Positions 51,392-59,972 of a DNA stretch of 64,000 nt are shown here, piece by piece (position 1 is the stretch's first letter; every line of letters starts with the position of its first letter). The translations under genes and the position numbers were made by a program. Below the pieces are notes generated by a model. That model saw nothing but the letters and a program-made list of their open reading frames with translations. It was not told the origin of the DNA and searched no databases. The DNA is taken from NCBI RefSeq assembly GCF_900105755.1, contig NZ_FNTQ01000001.1, positions 5,766,001-5,830,000 of the forward strand, given 5' to 3'. The DNA is from Streptomyces sp. Ag109_O5-10. GTDB taxonomy: Bacteria; Actinomycetota; Actinomycetes; Streptomycetales; Streptomycetaceae.

Positions 51392-51997
51392 ATGCCAGGA
51401 ATCTTCGAACCGCTCCCCGGCGGCGGCGCGGCCGTCGCCCTCGACGACGTCGAGATCTCCATCATCCGGTCGCTGGCCGTCCAGCTCCTGGAGCTCATCG
51501 GCCCCGGCCCCGCCGAGGACGCCCCCGACGACCCGCTCGCCGAGCTGTTCGCCGAGGGCCCGAGCGAGGCGCCCGCCGACCCCGTGCTGCGCCGGCTCTT
51601 CCCGGACGCCTACAGCGACCCCGAGCGGCTCCCGCAGTCCCCGGAGGAGGCCGAGGAGCGGCAGGCGCACTCCGCCGAGTTCCGCCGCTACACCGAGAAC
51701 GACCTCAGGGCCGGCAAGCGGGAGAACGCCCTCGCGGTGATCCGCACCCTCGACGGCCTCGCCCCGGGGGAGAAGGGCGACGCGGTCCTCAAGCTGGCGC
51801 CGGGGGAGTCCCGGCAGTGGCTCGGCGCCCTCACCGACCTGCGCCTCGCGATCGGCTGCCGCCTCGACATCACCGACGAGGACGACACCGACCTCCTCTA
51901 CGGGCTCCCGGACGAGGACCCGCGCAAGCCGATGGTGATGGCGTACCTGTGGCTCGGCGGCCTCCAGGAGACCCTGGTCACGACCCTTATGCCGTAG
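51392..51997 (+). CDS. DUF2017 family protein
   Basis: 201 aa, cytoplasmic, function unknown. Typical segments are LDDVEISIIRSLAVQLLELI (about 17-36), RRYTENDLRAGKRENA and RLDITDEDDTDLLYGLPDED, ending YLWLGGLQETLV. Located 52 bp after clpS, as is usual, so a link to proteolysis is a fair guess. No strong ribosome-binding site before the ATG. Confidence 0.88.
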   Translation: MPGIFEPLPGGGAAVALDDVEISIIRSLAVQLLELIGPGPAEDAPDDPLAELFAEGPSEAPADPVLRRLFPDAYSDPERLPQSPEEAEERQAHSAEFRRYTENDLRAGKRENALAVIRTLDGLAPGEKGDAVLKLAPGESRQWLGALTDLRLAIGCRLDITDEDDTDLLYGLPDEDPRKPMVMAYLWLGGLQETLVTTLMP

Positions 51998-52339
51998 TCC
52001 GTCCCGATTACGTCCCGGCGTCGCGTTCGCTCAGAGGACGCTCAAATCCGGATAACGATCCCGTCACCGTTGCGGCCTGTTATGTCCGTTTCGGCAGCGT
52101 TCTGTCCACTTCTTCCAGTGGTGTGCGCCACAATCCCTCTCGACGGAACCCGGTGATCAATGTTGCGGCCGTGATAAATCTTCACGACCGCCCGGCGAGC
52201 ACCACCCACGTGCACGCCGGGTGCGCCACCGAACCGGCCACCACCGGTCAGGCACCGCTCCAGCAATCCGGGGGGATCGAAACCCGATCCGTGGCCGACG
52301 AGAGGCCCGGGTCGGCATGGAGAAAGGCGCACACCACAC
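51998..52339. other. Gene-free leader region of the amino-acid permease
   Basis: About 340 bases, noticeably less GC-rich than coding DNA, including AATCCGGATAACGATCCCG (52045-52063). It probably holds the permease promoter and a long leader. I find no gene, palindrome or riboswitch I can support. Confidence 0.4.
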
Positions 52340-53779
52340 ATGACCTCCGCTCAGGTCGACACGTCGGAGCAGTCCTCCGAAGCCTCCGAAGAGGGGTACG
52401 AGCGCGGGCTCGGCAGCCGCCAGGTCCAGATGATCGCCATCGGCGGCGCCATCGGCGTCGGGCTCTTCCTGGGCGCCGGGGCGAACATCGCAAAGGCCGG
52501 CCCCAGCCTCATCCTGATGTACGCCCTCGCCGGCGGCATCATCTTCTTCATCATGCGGGCCCTCGGCGAACTCCTGCTCTACCGCCCGGTCTCCGGCTCC
52601 TTCGCCGAGTACTCCCGCGAGTTCCTCGGCCCGTTCTTCGGCTACTTCACCGGCTGGACGTACTGGCTGATGTGGGTCGTCACCGGCATGGCCGAGCTGA
52701 CGGCCGCCGCGATCTACGTGAACTACTGGTTCCCGCAGGTCCCGCAGTGGGTGACGGCCCTGGTCTTCCTGGTGGTCCTCTTCGGGGTCAACCTGATCTC
52801 CGTGAAGGTCTTCGGAGAGCTGGAGTTCTGGTTCTCCATGGTCAAGGTCACCGCCCTGATCGGCATGATCGTGATCGGTCTCGGCGTCCTCACCTTCGGC
52901 TTCAGCGCCGCCGGTGACACCGCGTCGGTCGCGAACCTCTACCAGTTCGACGGCTTCTTCCCCAAGGGCGTCGGCTCCTCCCTGATGACCCTTCAGGGCG
53001 TCATGTTCGCCTACCTCGCGGTCGAGCTGGTCGGCGTCACCGCCGGCGAGTCGGAGAACCCGGAGAAGACCCTCCCCAGGGCGATCAACACCCTCCCCTG
53101 GCGCATCGCCCTCTTCTACGTCGGCGCGCTCACCGTCATCCTCTGCGTCGTGAAGTGGACGGAGTTCGCCCCGGGCGTCTCCCCGTTCGTGGCCGCCTTC
53201 GCGAAGATCGGCATCCCGGCCGGCGCCGGCATCGTCAACTTCGTCGTGCTGACCGCCGCGCTGTCCTCCTGCAACTCCGGCATGTACTCCACGGGCCGCA
53301 TGCTGCGGAACCTGGCCGACAGCGGCGAGGCCCCGGCCGCGTTCCGCAAGCTGTCCGCGTCGAAGACCCCGGCGTTCGGCATCACCGTCTCGGTCCTCTT
53401 CATGGGCATCGGCGTGGTCCTCAACTACGTCGTCCCGGAGAAGGCGTTCGGTTACGTCACCTCCGTCGCCACCGCGGCCGGCATCTGGACCTGGCTGATG
53501 ATCCTGATCAGCCACGTCCTCTACCGACGCGCGGTCGACGCGGGCCGCCTGCCGGCCTCCGCCTTCCCTGCACCGGGCGGCGCGAAGTGCAGCTGGATCG
53601 CCATCGCCTTCCTCCTCTTCGTCACCTGCCTGATCGCGTACGACGCCGACTCCCGCGTCTGCCTCTACGTGATGGCCGGCTGGGCCGCCGCGCTCGGTGT
53701 CGGCTGGCTGGTGCTGAAGAAGCGCAACCCCGAGGTCGCCGAGCGCCGTGAGCCGGCGCCGCTGGAGAAAGTGAACTGA
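52340..53779 (+). CDS. Amino-acid permease of the APC superfamily
   Basis: 479 aa with about 12 membrane helices. The first helix region IAIGGAIGVGLFLGAGANI (about 34-52) and SGSFAEYSREFLGPFFGYFTG (about 87-107) mark the AroP/AnsP-like amino-acid transporters. YVNYWFP and the GESENPEKTLPRAINTLPWR segment (about 237-256) are further family markers. Substrate cannot be read from sequence; asparagine or aromatic amino acids are the usual ones. ATG at 52340. Confidence 0.88.
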   Translation: MTSAQVDTSEQSSEASEEGYERGLGSRQVQMIAIGGAIGVGLFLGAGANIAKAGPSLILMYALAGGIIFFIMRALGELLLYRPVSGSFAEYSREFLGPFFGYFTGWTYWLMWVVTGMAELTAAAIYVNYWFPQVPQWVTALVFLVVLFGVNLISVKVFGELEFWFSMVKVTALIGMIVIGLGVLTFGFSAAGDTASVANLYQFDGFFPKGVGSSLMTLQGVMFAYLAVELVGVTAGESENPEKTLPRAINTLPWRIALFYVGALTVILCVVKWTEFAPGVSPFVAAFAKIGIPAGAGIVNFVVLTAALSSCNSGMYSTGRMLRNLADSGEAPAAFRKLSASKTPAFGITVSVLFMGIGVVLNYVVPEKAFGYVTSVATAAGIWTWLMILISHVLYRRAVDAGRLPASAFPAPGGAKCSWIAIAFLLFVTCLIAYDADSRVCLYVMAGWAAALGVGWLVLKKRNPEVAERREPAPLEKVN

Positions 53780-53911
53780 CCACCCCTCCGGGACGCCCGC
53801 CGCGGGGAGCACTCGTGGCGCCCCCTGCGGCAGCCGCTCAGGGCGTCCGGCATTCGGGCCGTCCCGTACCAGCCTTCGGTACGGGACGGCCCCTTGCTTA
53901 TCCTGGCGACC

Positions 53912-54334
53912 ATGCTGACCATCACCCAGGCCCTCGTCGACCAGATCGTCGCCCACGCGCGCACGGACCACCCCGACGAGGCGTGCGGCGTCGTCGCCGG
54001 GCCGGCCGGCTCCGACCGCCCCGAACGCTTCATCCCCATGCTGAACGCGGCGATGTCCCCCACGTTCTACGAGTTCGACTCCGGCGACCTCTTGAAGCTC
54101 TACCGGGAGATGGACGACCGCGACGAGGAGCCGGTGGTCGTCTACCACTCCCACACGGCGACGGAGGCGTACCCCTCCCGCACCGACATCAGCTACGCCA
54201 ACGAGCCCGGCGCCCACTACGTCCTCGTCTCCACTGCCGACACCGACGGCCTCGGCGACTTCCAGTTCCGCTCCTACCGCATCGTCGAGGGCGAGGTGAC
54301 AGAGGAAGAGGTGAGGATCGTCGAGTCGTACTGA
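53912..54334 (+). CDS. mec: JAMM/MPN metallopeptidase, CysO-cysteine peptidase
   Basis: 140 aa. The JAMM zinc motif is complete: E23 (DEACGV), H79 and H81 (YHSHTATEAYPSRTD), S89 and D92. In the CysO pathway this enzyme releases cysteine from the C-terminus of CysO. The genes for CysO (55107) and CysM (55393) follow downstream on the same strand, separated by 770 bases that contain tandem repeats, a promoter and a leader peptide. That supports the role over a ubiquitin-type function. Confidence 0.9.
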   Translation: MLTITQALVDQIVAHARTDHPDEACGVVAGPAGSDRPERFIPMLNAAMSPTFYEFDSGDLLKLYREMDDRDEEPVVVYHSHTATEAYPSRTDISYANEPGAHYVLVSTADTDGLGDFQFRSYRIVEGEVTEEEVRIVESY

Positions 54335-54493
54335 CCCCCACCCAGCCGCCACCGGCACTTTCGCCACCCTCTCCACCGCGACGGCGGTTCCCGGCGGTGC
54401 CGGCCCGGCCGGCGGCCATCTGCGGGCCGACGGTGCCGAACCCGCCGGTGGTCCCCTGCAGGCCGACGGAGCCGAACCCGCCGGTGGTCCCCT

Positions 54494-54833
54494 GCGGGCC
54501 GGTGGGGGCTGGCCGCGCAGTTCCCCGCGCCCCTGGGTGGGGCGCCCGGCCCGGGGATGATCCGTCCCCTCTTCTTCGCCGCTCACCAGAATCTTTCTCC
54601 GCCGCGACGGCGCCCAGCCGCGACGGCGGTTCCCGGCGGTGCCGTACCTGCCGGTGGGTATCTGCGGGCCGGTGGGGGTTGGCCGCGCAGTTCCCCGCGC
54701 CCCTGGGTGGGCTGCCCGGCCCGGGGATGGCCCGTCCCCTCTTCTTCGCCGCTCACCAGAATCTTTCTCCGCCGCGACGGCGCCCAGCCGCGACGGCGGA
54801 TCCCGACGGTGCCGAACCCGCCGGGACCCGTGG
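54494..54833. repeat. 170-bp tandem duplication
   Basis: 54494-54663 and 54664-54833 are near-identical direct copies (starting GCGGGCCGGTGGGGG, containing TCTTCTTCGCCGCTCACCAG). A partial third start lies at about 54834. Parts match, in inverted orientation, the elements at about 48481-48560 and 48783-48860. Confidence 0.85.
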
Positions 54834-54914
54834 GCCGGTGGGGGCTGTCTCAGGGTTCGGTCAGAATGCGTCCGGTGGGTGGAATCACACTCCGGGACCG
54901 GGGTCGGGAATCGA

Positions 54915-54920
54915 TACGAT
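54915..54920 (+). promoter_or_regulatory. -10 element of the cys leader transcript
   Basis: TACGAT ends six bases before the ATG at 54927. A start of transcription at or near that A would make the leader peptide mRNA leaderless. The -35 region is not clear. Confidence 0.6.
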
Positions 54921-54926
54921 GACCGC

Positions 54927-55022
54927 ATGGTTCTGAACGACGTGAGCGACAAGGCGCCGGGCATGCTGCTCGTGGCCCGGCTGCACGTCGACCTGTGCAG
55001 GCTGAACAGCGCCATCTGTTGA
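54927..55022 (+). CDS. Cysteine leader peptide, 31 residues
   Basis: A short frame ending LLVARLHVDLCRLNSAIC with Cys at 24 and 31, the last sense codon. Short peptides with this ARLHVDL...R...C ending precede sulphur and cysteine genes in many actinobacteria. In mycobacteria, leaderless cysteine-coding short frames act as cysteine-responsive attenuators. Here it starts right after a -10 box and lies 84 bp before cysO, so ribosome stalling at Cys codons when cysteine is scarce is a likely control of cysO-cysM. A second in-frame ATG at 54963 would give a 19-residue form. Confidence 0.8.
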   Translation: MVLNDVSDKAPGMLLVARLHVDLCRLNSAIC

Positions 55023-55106
55023 CGTTCCCTGCCGCCGTACGGCCGTGAGCCGCGGCGTGCCGCTGCGCGCCCACCCACCCAGACTTTCCGACAGGAGCCC
55101 TGAGCC

Positions 55107-55385
55107 ATGGCCATCGAGGTCCGCATCCCGACCATCCTCCGCCAGTACACCGACGGTCAGAAGGCGGTGGAGGGCAGCGGTGACACCCTCGCCGACCTCT
55201 TCAACGACCTCGAGACCCGGCACCCGGGCATCCACGCCCGCATCGTCGACGACGGCAAGCTGCGCCGCTTCGTGAACGTGTACCTGAACGACGAGGACGT
55301 CCGTTTCGTCGACGGCATCAACACCAAGCTCAGCGACGGCGACACCGTGACGATCCTGCCGGCGGTCGCCGGCGGCATGGCCTGA
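55107..55385 (+). CDS. cysO: MoaD/ThiS-like sulfur carrier protein CysO
   Basis: 92 aa ubiquitin-fold carrier that holds a thiocarboxylate for cysteine synthesis. EVRIPTILRQYTDGQKAVEG and VNVYLNDEDVRF are family segments. The C-terminus reads ILPAVAGGMA: the usual di-Gly is followed by Met-Ala, so two residues must be cut off before activation. CAGGAGCCC lies before the ATG. Seven bases separate it from cysM. Confidence 0.92.
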   Translation: MAIEVRIPTILRQYTDGQKAVEGSGDTLADLFNDLETRHPGIHARIVDDGKLRRFVNVYLNDEDVRFVDGINTKLSDGDTVTILPAVAGGMA

Positions 55386-55392
55386 GATCGGC

Positions 55393-56343
55393 ATGCGCTA
55401 CGACTCCCCGTTGGCCGCGGTCGGCAACACCCCCCTGGTGCGCCTGCCGCGGCTCTCGCCGTCCGCCGAGGTCCGGATCTGGGCCAAGCTGGAGGACCGC
55501 AACCCGACCGGCTCGGTCAAGGACCGTCCCGCCCTGCACATGATCGAGCAGGCGGAGAAGGACGGCCGGCTCACCCCGGGCTGCACCATCCTGGAGCCGA
55601 CGTCGGGCAACACCGGCATCTCGCTGGCGATGGCCGCCAAGCTCAAGGGCTACCGCATGGTCTGCGTGATGCCCGAGAACACCTCGCAGGAGCGGCGCGA
55701 CCTGCTGGGGATGTGGGGCGCGGAGATCATCTCCAGCCCGGCCGCGGGCGGTTCCAACACCGCCGTGCGGGTCGCGAAGGAACTGTCCGCCGAGCATCCC
55801 GACTGGGTGATGCTCTACCAGTACGGCAACCCGGACAACGCGGGCGCGCACTATGCGACGACCGGTCCGGAGATCCTCGCCGACCTGCCGTCCGTGACGC
55901 ACTTCGTCGCGGGGCTCGGGACCACCGGCACGCTGATGGGTGTCGGCCGGTACCTGCGCGAGCACAGGCCCGACGTCAAGATCGTCGCCGCCGAACCGCG
56001 GTACGACGACCTGGTCTACGGGCTCAGGAACCTCGACGAGGGCTTCGTACCCGAGCTGTACGACGCCTCCGTGCTGACCACCCGGTACTCCGTGGGCTCC
56101 GCGGACGCGGTCACCCGGACCCGGGACCTCCTCCAGCAGGAGGGCATCTTCGCGGGCATCTCCACCGGCGCCGCGCTGCACGCCGCGATCGGCGTCGGGA
56201 AGAAGGCCGTACAGGCCGGCGAGAGCGCGGACATCGTGTTCGTCGTCGCCGACGGCGGCTGGAAGTACCTGTCTACGGGCGTGTACACCGCCGCCACGAC
56301 CGAGGAAGCCATCGAGACCCTCCAGGGTCAGCTCTGGGCATAG
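55393..56343 (+). CDS. cysM: O-phosphoserine sulfhydrylase, CysO-dependent cysteine synthase
   Basis: A PLP enzyme that joins O-phosphoserine to CysO thiocarboxylate, giving the CysO-cysteine adduct. 316 aa. K43 in TGSVKDRPA binds PLP, TSGNTGISLAMAA (about 73-85) binds the substrate carboxylate and GLGTTGTLMGVGRYLRE (about 176-192) the phosphate. Its place behind cysO and near mec makes the CysO-dependent type far more likely than the O-acetylserine type. TGAGATC precedes the ATG at 55393. Confidence 0.93.
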   Translation: MRYDSPLAAVGNTPLVRLPRLSPSAEVRIWAKLEDRNPTGSVKDRPALHMIEQAEKDGRLTPGCTILEPTSGNTGISLAMAAKLKGYRMVCVMPENTSQERRDLLGMWGAEIISSPAAGGSNTAVRVAKELSAEHPDWVMLYQYGNPDNAGAHYATTGPEILADLPSVTHFVAGLGTTGTLMGVGRYLREHRPDVKIVAAEPRYDDLVYGLRNLDEGFVPELYDASVLTTRYSVGSADAVTRTRDLLQQEGIFAGISTGAALHAAIGVGKKAVQAGESADIVFVVADGGWKYLSTGVYTAATTEEAIETLQGQLWA

Positions 56344-56588
56344 CGCTCATCATGTACGCGCCAACCCCCCTCTATGAGGGGGCTAAGCGCTGCCTATGGC
56401 GTAGCAAAGATCTTCGCCGGGGGGAACCGGTCCCGGGCGAACCCGGCTAGGTTCCTCACCGTCCTGTCATGCCACGCTCATCGGCATCCCAGGGTGTTCT
56501 AAGTGTCATGCTCATGACCGCGCACTCTGCCGCCGCTACGCGCGTCACGGGCCTGCCTTGTAACCCCACCGATGGAGGCAGTACCCCC

Positions 56589-58661
56589 ATGCGTGAATCA
56601 CGACGGAGCCTGCGAAGACTTCTGGCCTTCGCGTTCCCCGCCCTCGCCCTCACCGTCTCCGGATTCGTCGCGGCACCGGCCGCACAGGCACAGGCACACG
56701 CCACCTCCCCCCGGGCCACCGCCCCGGCCTCCCGGGCTGCCCAGAACGCCAAGGCCCTGACCGACCCCGCCCGACGCGCCGTGCACGGCACCGGCAAGGC
56801 CGGGCAGAAGGTGCCCACCAAGCACCTGTGCGCCGCCGTGTCCAAGCCCGGTGAGGTCAGCTGCTTCGCGCAGCGCCGCACCGACATCAAGCAGCAGCTG
56901 GGCTCCGCTCTCGCCGCCGCCCCCTCCGGCCTGAGCCCGTCCAACCTGCACAGCGCCTACAACCTGCCCTCGACAGGCGGCTCCGGCCTGACCGTCGCCG
57001 TGGTCGACGCGTACAACGACCCGAACGCGGCCTCGGACCTCGCCACCTACCGCTCGCAGTACGGCCTGTCGGCGTGCACCGTCGCCAACGGCTGCTTCAA
57101 GCAGGTCAGCCAGACCGGTTCGACGACCTCGCTGCCCACGAACGACTCCGGCTGGGCCGGCGAGGAAGCGCTCGACATCGACATGGTCAGCGCCGTCTGC
57201 CCGAACTGCAACATCATCCTCGTCGAGGCCAACTCCGCCACCGACTCCGACCTCGGCACCGCCGAGAACGAGGCCGTCGCGCTCGGCGCCAAGTTCGTCT
57301 CCAACAGCTGGGGCGGCTCCGAGTCCTCCTCCCAGACCAGCGAGGACACCTCCTACTTCAAGCACCCGGGTGTCGCGATCACCGTCTCCGCGGGCGACTC
57401 CGGCTACGGCGCCGAGTACCCGGCGACCTCCCAGTACGTGACCGCCGTCGGCGGCACCGCGCTCTCCACCTCGTCCAACTCCCGTGGCTGGACCGAGTCC
57501 GTGTGGAAGACCAGCTCCACCGAGGGCACCGGCTCCGGCTGCTCCGCCTACGACGCGAAGCCGAGCTGGCAGACCGACACCGGCTGCACCAAGCGCATGG
57601 AGTCCGACGTCTCCGCGGTCGCCGACCCGGCCACCGGCGTGGCGGTCTACGACACCTACGGCGGCTCCGGCTGGGCGGTCTACGGCGGCACCAGCGCCTC
57701 CTCGCCGATCATCGCCGGCGTCTACGCCCTCGCGGGCACCCCGGGCTCCGGCGACTACCCGGCGAAGTACCCGTACTCCCACACCGGCAACCTGTACGAC
57801 GTCACCAGCGGCAACAACGGCTCCTGCTCGACGTCGTACTTCTGCACCGCCCGCACCGGCTACGACGGACCGACCGGCTGGGGCACCCCGAACGGCACCG
57901 CCGCCTTCACCTCCGGCACCAGCACGGGCAACACGGTGACCGTCACCAACCCCGGCAGCCAGTCCACCGTCACCGGCAGCTCGGTCAGCCTTCAGATCTC
58001 GGCCTCGGACAGCGCGGGCGCGGCCCTCACCTACAGCGCCTCCGGCCTGCCCACCGGCCTGTCCATCTCCAGCTCCACCGGTCTGATCTCCGGCACGGCG
58101 TCCACCGCGGGCACCTACAGCACCACCGTCACCGCGACCGACTCCACCGGCGCCTCCGGCTCGGCCTCCTTCACCTGGACCGTCAGCACCGGCGGCGGGG
58201 GCACCTGCACCTCGACCCAGCTGCTCGGCAACCCGGGCTTCGAGTCGGGCGACACCACCTGGACCGCGTCCAGCGGTGTCATCACCAACGACAGCGGCGA
58301 GGCGGCCCACGCGGGCTCGTACAAGGCCTGGCTCGACGGCTACGGCTCCTCGCACACCGACACGCTCTCCCAGTCGGTGACGATCCCCGCCGCCTGCACC
58401 AACACCACCTTCACCTTCTACCTGCACGTCGACACGGCCGAGACCACCACCAGCACCCAGTACGACAAGCTGACGGTCACCGCCGGTTCGACCACCCTGG
58501 CCACGTACTCCAACCTCAACAAGTCCTCCGGGTACGTGCAGAAGTCCTTCAGCCTCGGGTCGTACGCGGGCTCGACCGTCACCCTGAAGTTCAGCGGTGT
58601 CGAGGACTCCTCGCTCCAGACCAGCTTCGTCGTCGACGACACCGCCGTCACGACCGGCTGA
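56589..58661 (+). CDS. Secreted S53 family (sedolisin-like) serine peptidase
   Basis: 690 aa. Signal peptide about 1-36 (LLAFAFPALALTVSGFVAAP, then AQA). A short propeptide is followed by the S53 domain with E192/D196 in GEEALDIDMVS and the catalytic S369 in YGGTSASSP; NSWGGSES and AGDSGYGAEYPA are further markers. A putative Ig-like domain (LPTGLSISSSTGLISGTAS, about 470-545) and a C-terminal jelly-roll domain (about 550-690) follow. GGAGG lies ten bases before the ATG at 56589. Codon-frame extension upstream to 56469 has no signal character. Confidence 0.92.
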   Translation: MRESRRSLRRLLAFAFPALALTVSGFVAAPAAQAQAHATSPRATAPASRAAQNAKALTDPARRAVHGTGKAGQKVPTKHLCAAVSKPGEVSCFAQRRTDIKQQLGSALAAAPSGLSPSNLHSAYNLPSTGGSGLTVAVVDAYNDPNAASDLATYRSQYGLSACTVANGCFKQVSQTGSTTSLPTNDSGWAGEEALDIDMVSAVCPNCNIILVEANSATDSDLGTAENEAVALGAKFVSNSWGGSESSSQTSEDTSYFKHPGVAITVSAGDSGYGAEYPATSQYVTAVGGTALSTSSNSRGWTESVWKTSSTEGTGSGCSAYDAKPSWQTDTGCTKRMESDVSAVADPATGVAVYDTYGGSGWAVYGGTSASSPIIAGVYALAGTPGSGDYPAKYPYSHTGNLYDVTSGNNGSCSTSYFCTARTGYDGPTGWGTPNGTAAFTSGTSTGNTVTVTNPGSQSTVTGSSVSLQISASDSAGAALTYSASGLPTGLSISSSTGLISGTASTAGTYSTTVTATDSTGASGSASFTWTVSTGGGGTCTSTQLLGNPGFESGDTTWTASSGVITNDSGEAAHAGSYKAWLDGYGSSHTDTLSQSVTIPAACTNTTFTFYLHVDTAETTTSTQYDKLTVTAGSTTLATYSNLNKSSGYVQKSFSLGSYAGSTVTLKFSGVEDSSLQTSFVVDDTAVTTG

Positions 58662-58796
58662 CCCCGCCCGTGAGCTGATCCGGTGAACTGAACCGATCCC
58701 GTACCCGGAAGCCGTCCGGGTGCGGGATCCGTATGACAGCCGGGTACGTCATATCGGCACCAAGGGTCCGTTCCCCGACGGAAAGGCGGACACCCC

Positions 58797-59273
58797 ATGC
58801 GCCGTACGACGTTCCACCGCACGTCGCTCGCCGCGGCGAGCCTGCTCCTGCTGGCGGCCTGCGGCTCGCAGAGCGGGAGCGGGAACAACGCGGACAAGGG
58901 CGGCGGCACGGTGTCCACCGCGCCGAGCGCGTCCTCGTCCGGGGTCGCCACCCGCTGCGTCAGCGTCGGCGAGCTCACCGCGGCGGACAACGGCAGCACC
59001 TACTGCATGACGGTCGGCGGACAGCTCCGGCTCAGCCTCGACGGCACCCGGCAGCGCCCCTGGAAGGCCGTCACCGCCAGCGGCTCCGCGCTGCGCGCCG
59101 CCAACGCCGGGATCGTGCTCCAGCCGGGCGACGCCTCCGCCGCCTACGAGGCCGTCGCCCCCGGCACCGTCACCCTCTCCTCCACCCGCCCCCTGTGCGC
59201 CCAGCCCACTGCGCCCGGCGGGGTCTCCTGCAAGGGCATCCAGGAGTGGCGGGTCACCGTGAAGGTGAACTGA
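58797..59273 (+). CDS. Lipoprotein of unknown function
   Basis: 158 aa with a lipoprotein signal (RTSLAAASLLLLAACGS, lipidated C21 expected). A Ser/Gly linker and a compact beta-rich domain with Cys at three further places (TRCVSVGEL, TYCMTVGG, VSCKGI) follow, possibly disulphide-bonded. No family name can be given. GGAAAGGCGG lies upstream of the ATG. Confidence 0.75.
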   Translation: MRRTTFHRTSLAAASLLLLAACGSQSGSGNNADKGGGTVSTAPSASSSGVATRCVSVGELTAADNGSTYCMTVGGQLRLSLDGTRQRPWKAVTASGSALRAANAGIVLQPGDASAAYEAVAPGTVTLSSTRPLCAQPTAPGGVSCKGIQEWRVTVKVN

Positions 59274-59279
59274 CCGGCC

Positions 59280-59735
59280 CTACGCGAGGTGTCGCACCTG
59301 GTCCCACAGCACCGGGTCGACCACGCCCACCCGGCGCCGGAACTCCCACACCGCGATCTCGCGGAGCTCGTCCGTCTCCAGGAAGCTCGGCCGGCCCTGG
59401 GCGTCCCCGACCGAACCCGGCGGCAGCGGGATCACCCCGGCCCGCTCGTCGTGGTACTTGCTGGTGATCTTCGCGACCGTCGCCCGGTTGCCGTGCACGG
59501 CCAGCACCAGGCAGGGCCGGTCCTTGGCGCCGGGGCCGTCCTCGTAGGGCACGTTGACCCACCAGATGTCCCCCGGGTGGGGGCGCCCGGTCTGCGTGCG
59601 CGTGGAGCGCGGGTGTCCCGGCGGGCGGGTGCGGTGCCCGCGCGGGCGGTGGCCTCTGCCCCAGCCGTCGACGAGCGTGGCGACCAGCGCCAGCAGGACG
59701 ACCGCCGCGAGGGCGAGCCACCATGACGTGTCCAT
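59280..59735 (-). CDS. Membrane-anchored PemK/MazF-like protein
   Basis: 151 aa. One N-terminal membrane helix (WWLALAAVVLLALVATLVDG, about 5-24) and an Arg/Pro-rich linker precede a MazF/PemK-like barrel from about 52 (HPGDIWWVNVPYEDGPGAKDRPCLVL, here cited only as a region). RATVAKITSKYHDERAG and the C-terminal ELREIAVWEFRRRVG follow. Soluble MazF toxins cut RNA and have a small antitoxin partner; none is visible here, and a membrane tether is unusual. Convergent with the lipoprotein gene, with seven bases between them. Confidence 0.8.
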   Translation of the reverse strand: MDTSWWLALAAVVLLALVATLVDGWGRGHRPRGHRTRPPGHPRSTRTQTGRPHPGDIWWVNVPYEDGPGAKDRPCLVLAVHGNRATVAKITSKYHDERAGVIPLPPGSVGDAQGRPSFLETDELREIAVWEFRRRVGVVDPVLWDQVRHLA

Positions 59736-59972
59736 ACGACGACGTTACCGGCGCGAGATAATCAATGCGCGCCCTTGCGCGATCCTCATGCGCCCCCGGT
59801 CCAGCCGAACCGGTGACACCACAGGTGAGTTCGCCCACAACGGCCCCTGGCAGAGGAGCGACCGGCTCTTTTGCGCCTTACGCTCGACGGACCGCACGAC
59901 CCCCGTCATGCCCTTTTTCCCGACCCGGTTTCCCAGCGCATCTGGGTTTCCGCCAACGGAGGTTTCTGCTTC

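Larger units (their letters stand above)
54335..54926. other. Repeat-filled region between mec and the cys leader
   Basis: Most of this region is two tandem copies of a 170-bp unit plus relatives of it. The last 60 bases hold the leader-peptide promoter. The word CGCAGTTCCCCGCGCCCCT (54516-54534, 54686-54704) is the same dispersed element seen at 44021-44039. No gene seen. Confidence 0.65.

Noticed and set aside
56344..56588. Possible riboswitch before the S53 protease (GC-rich paired words such as GGGGGAACCGGTCCCGGG)
   Set aside because: Some words recall ydaO-type leaders, but the conserved core I know is missing, so the claim is not supported.
56469..56588. Longer N-terminus for the S53 protease starting at 56469
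   Set aside because: The added residues have no signal-peptide character, while the ATG at 56589 has GGAGG and starts a textbook signal sequence.
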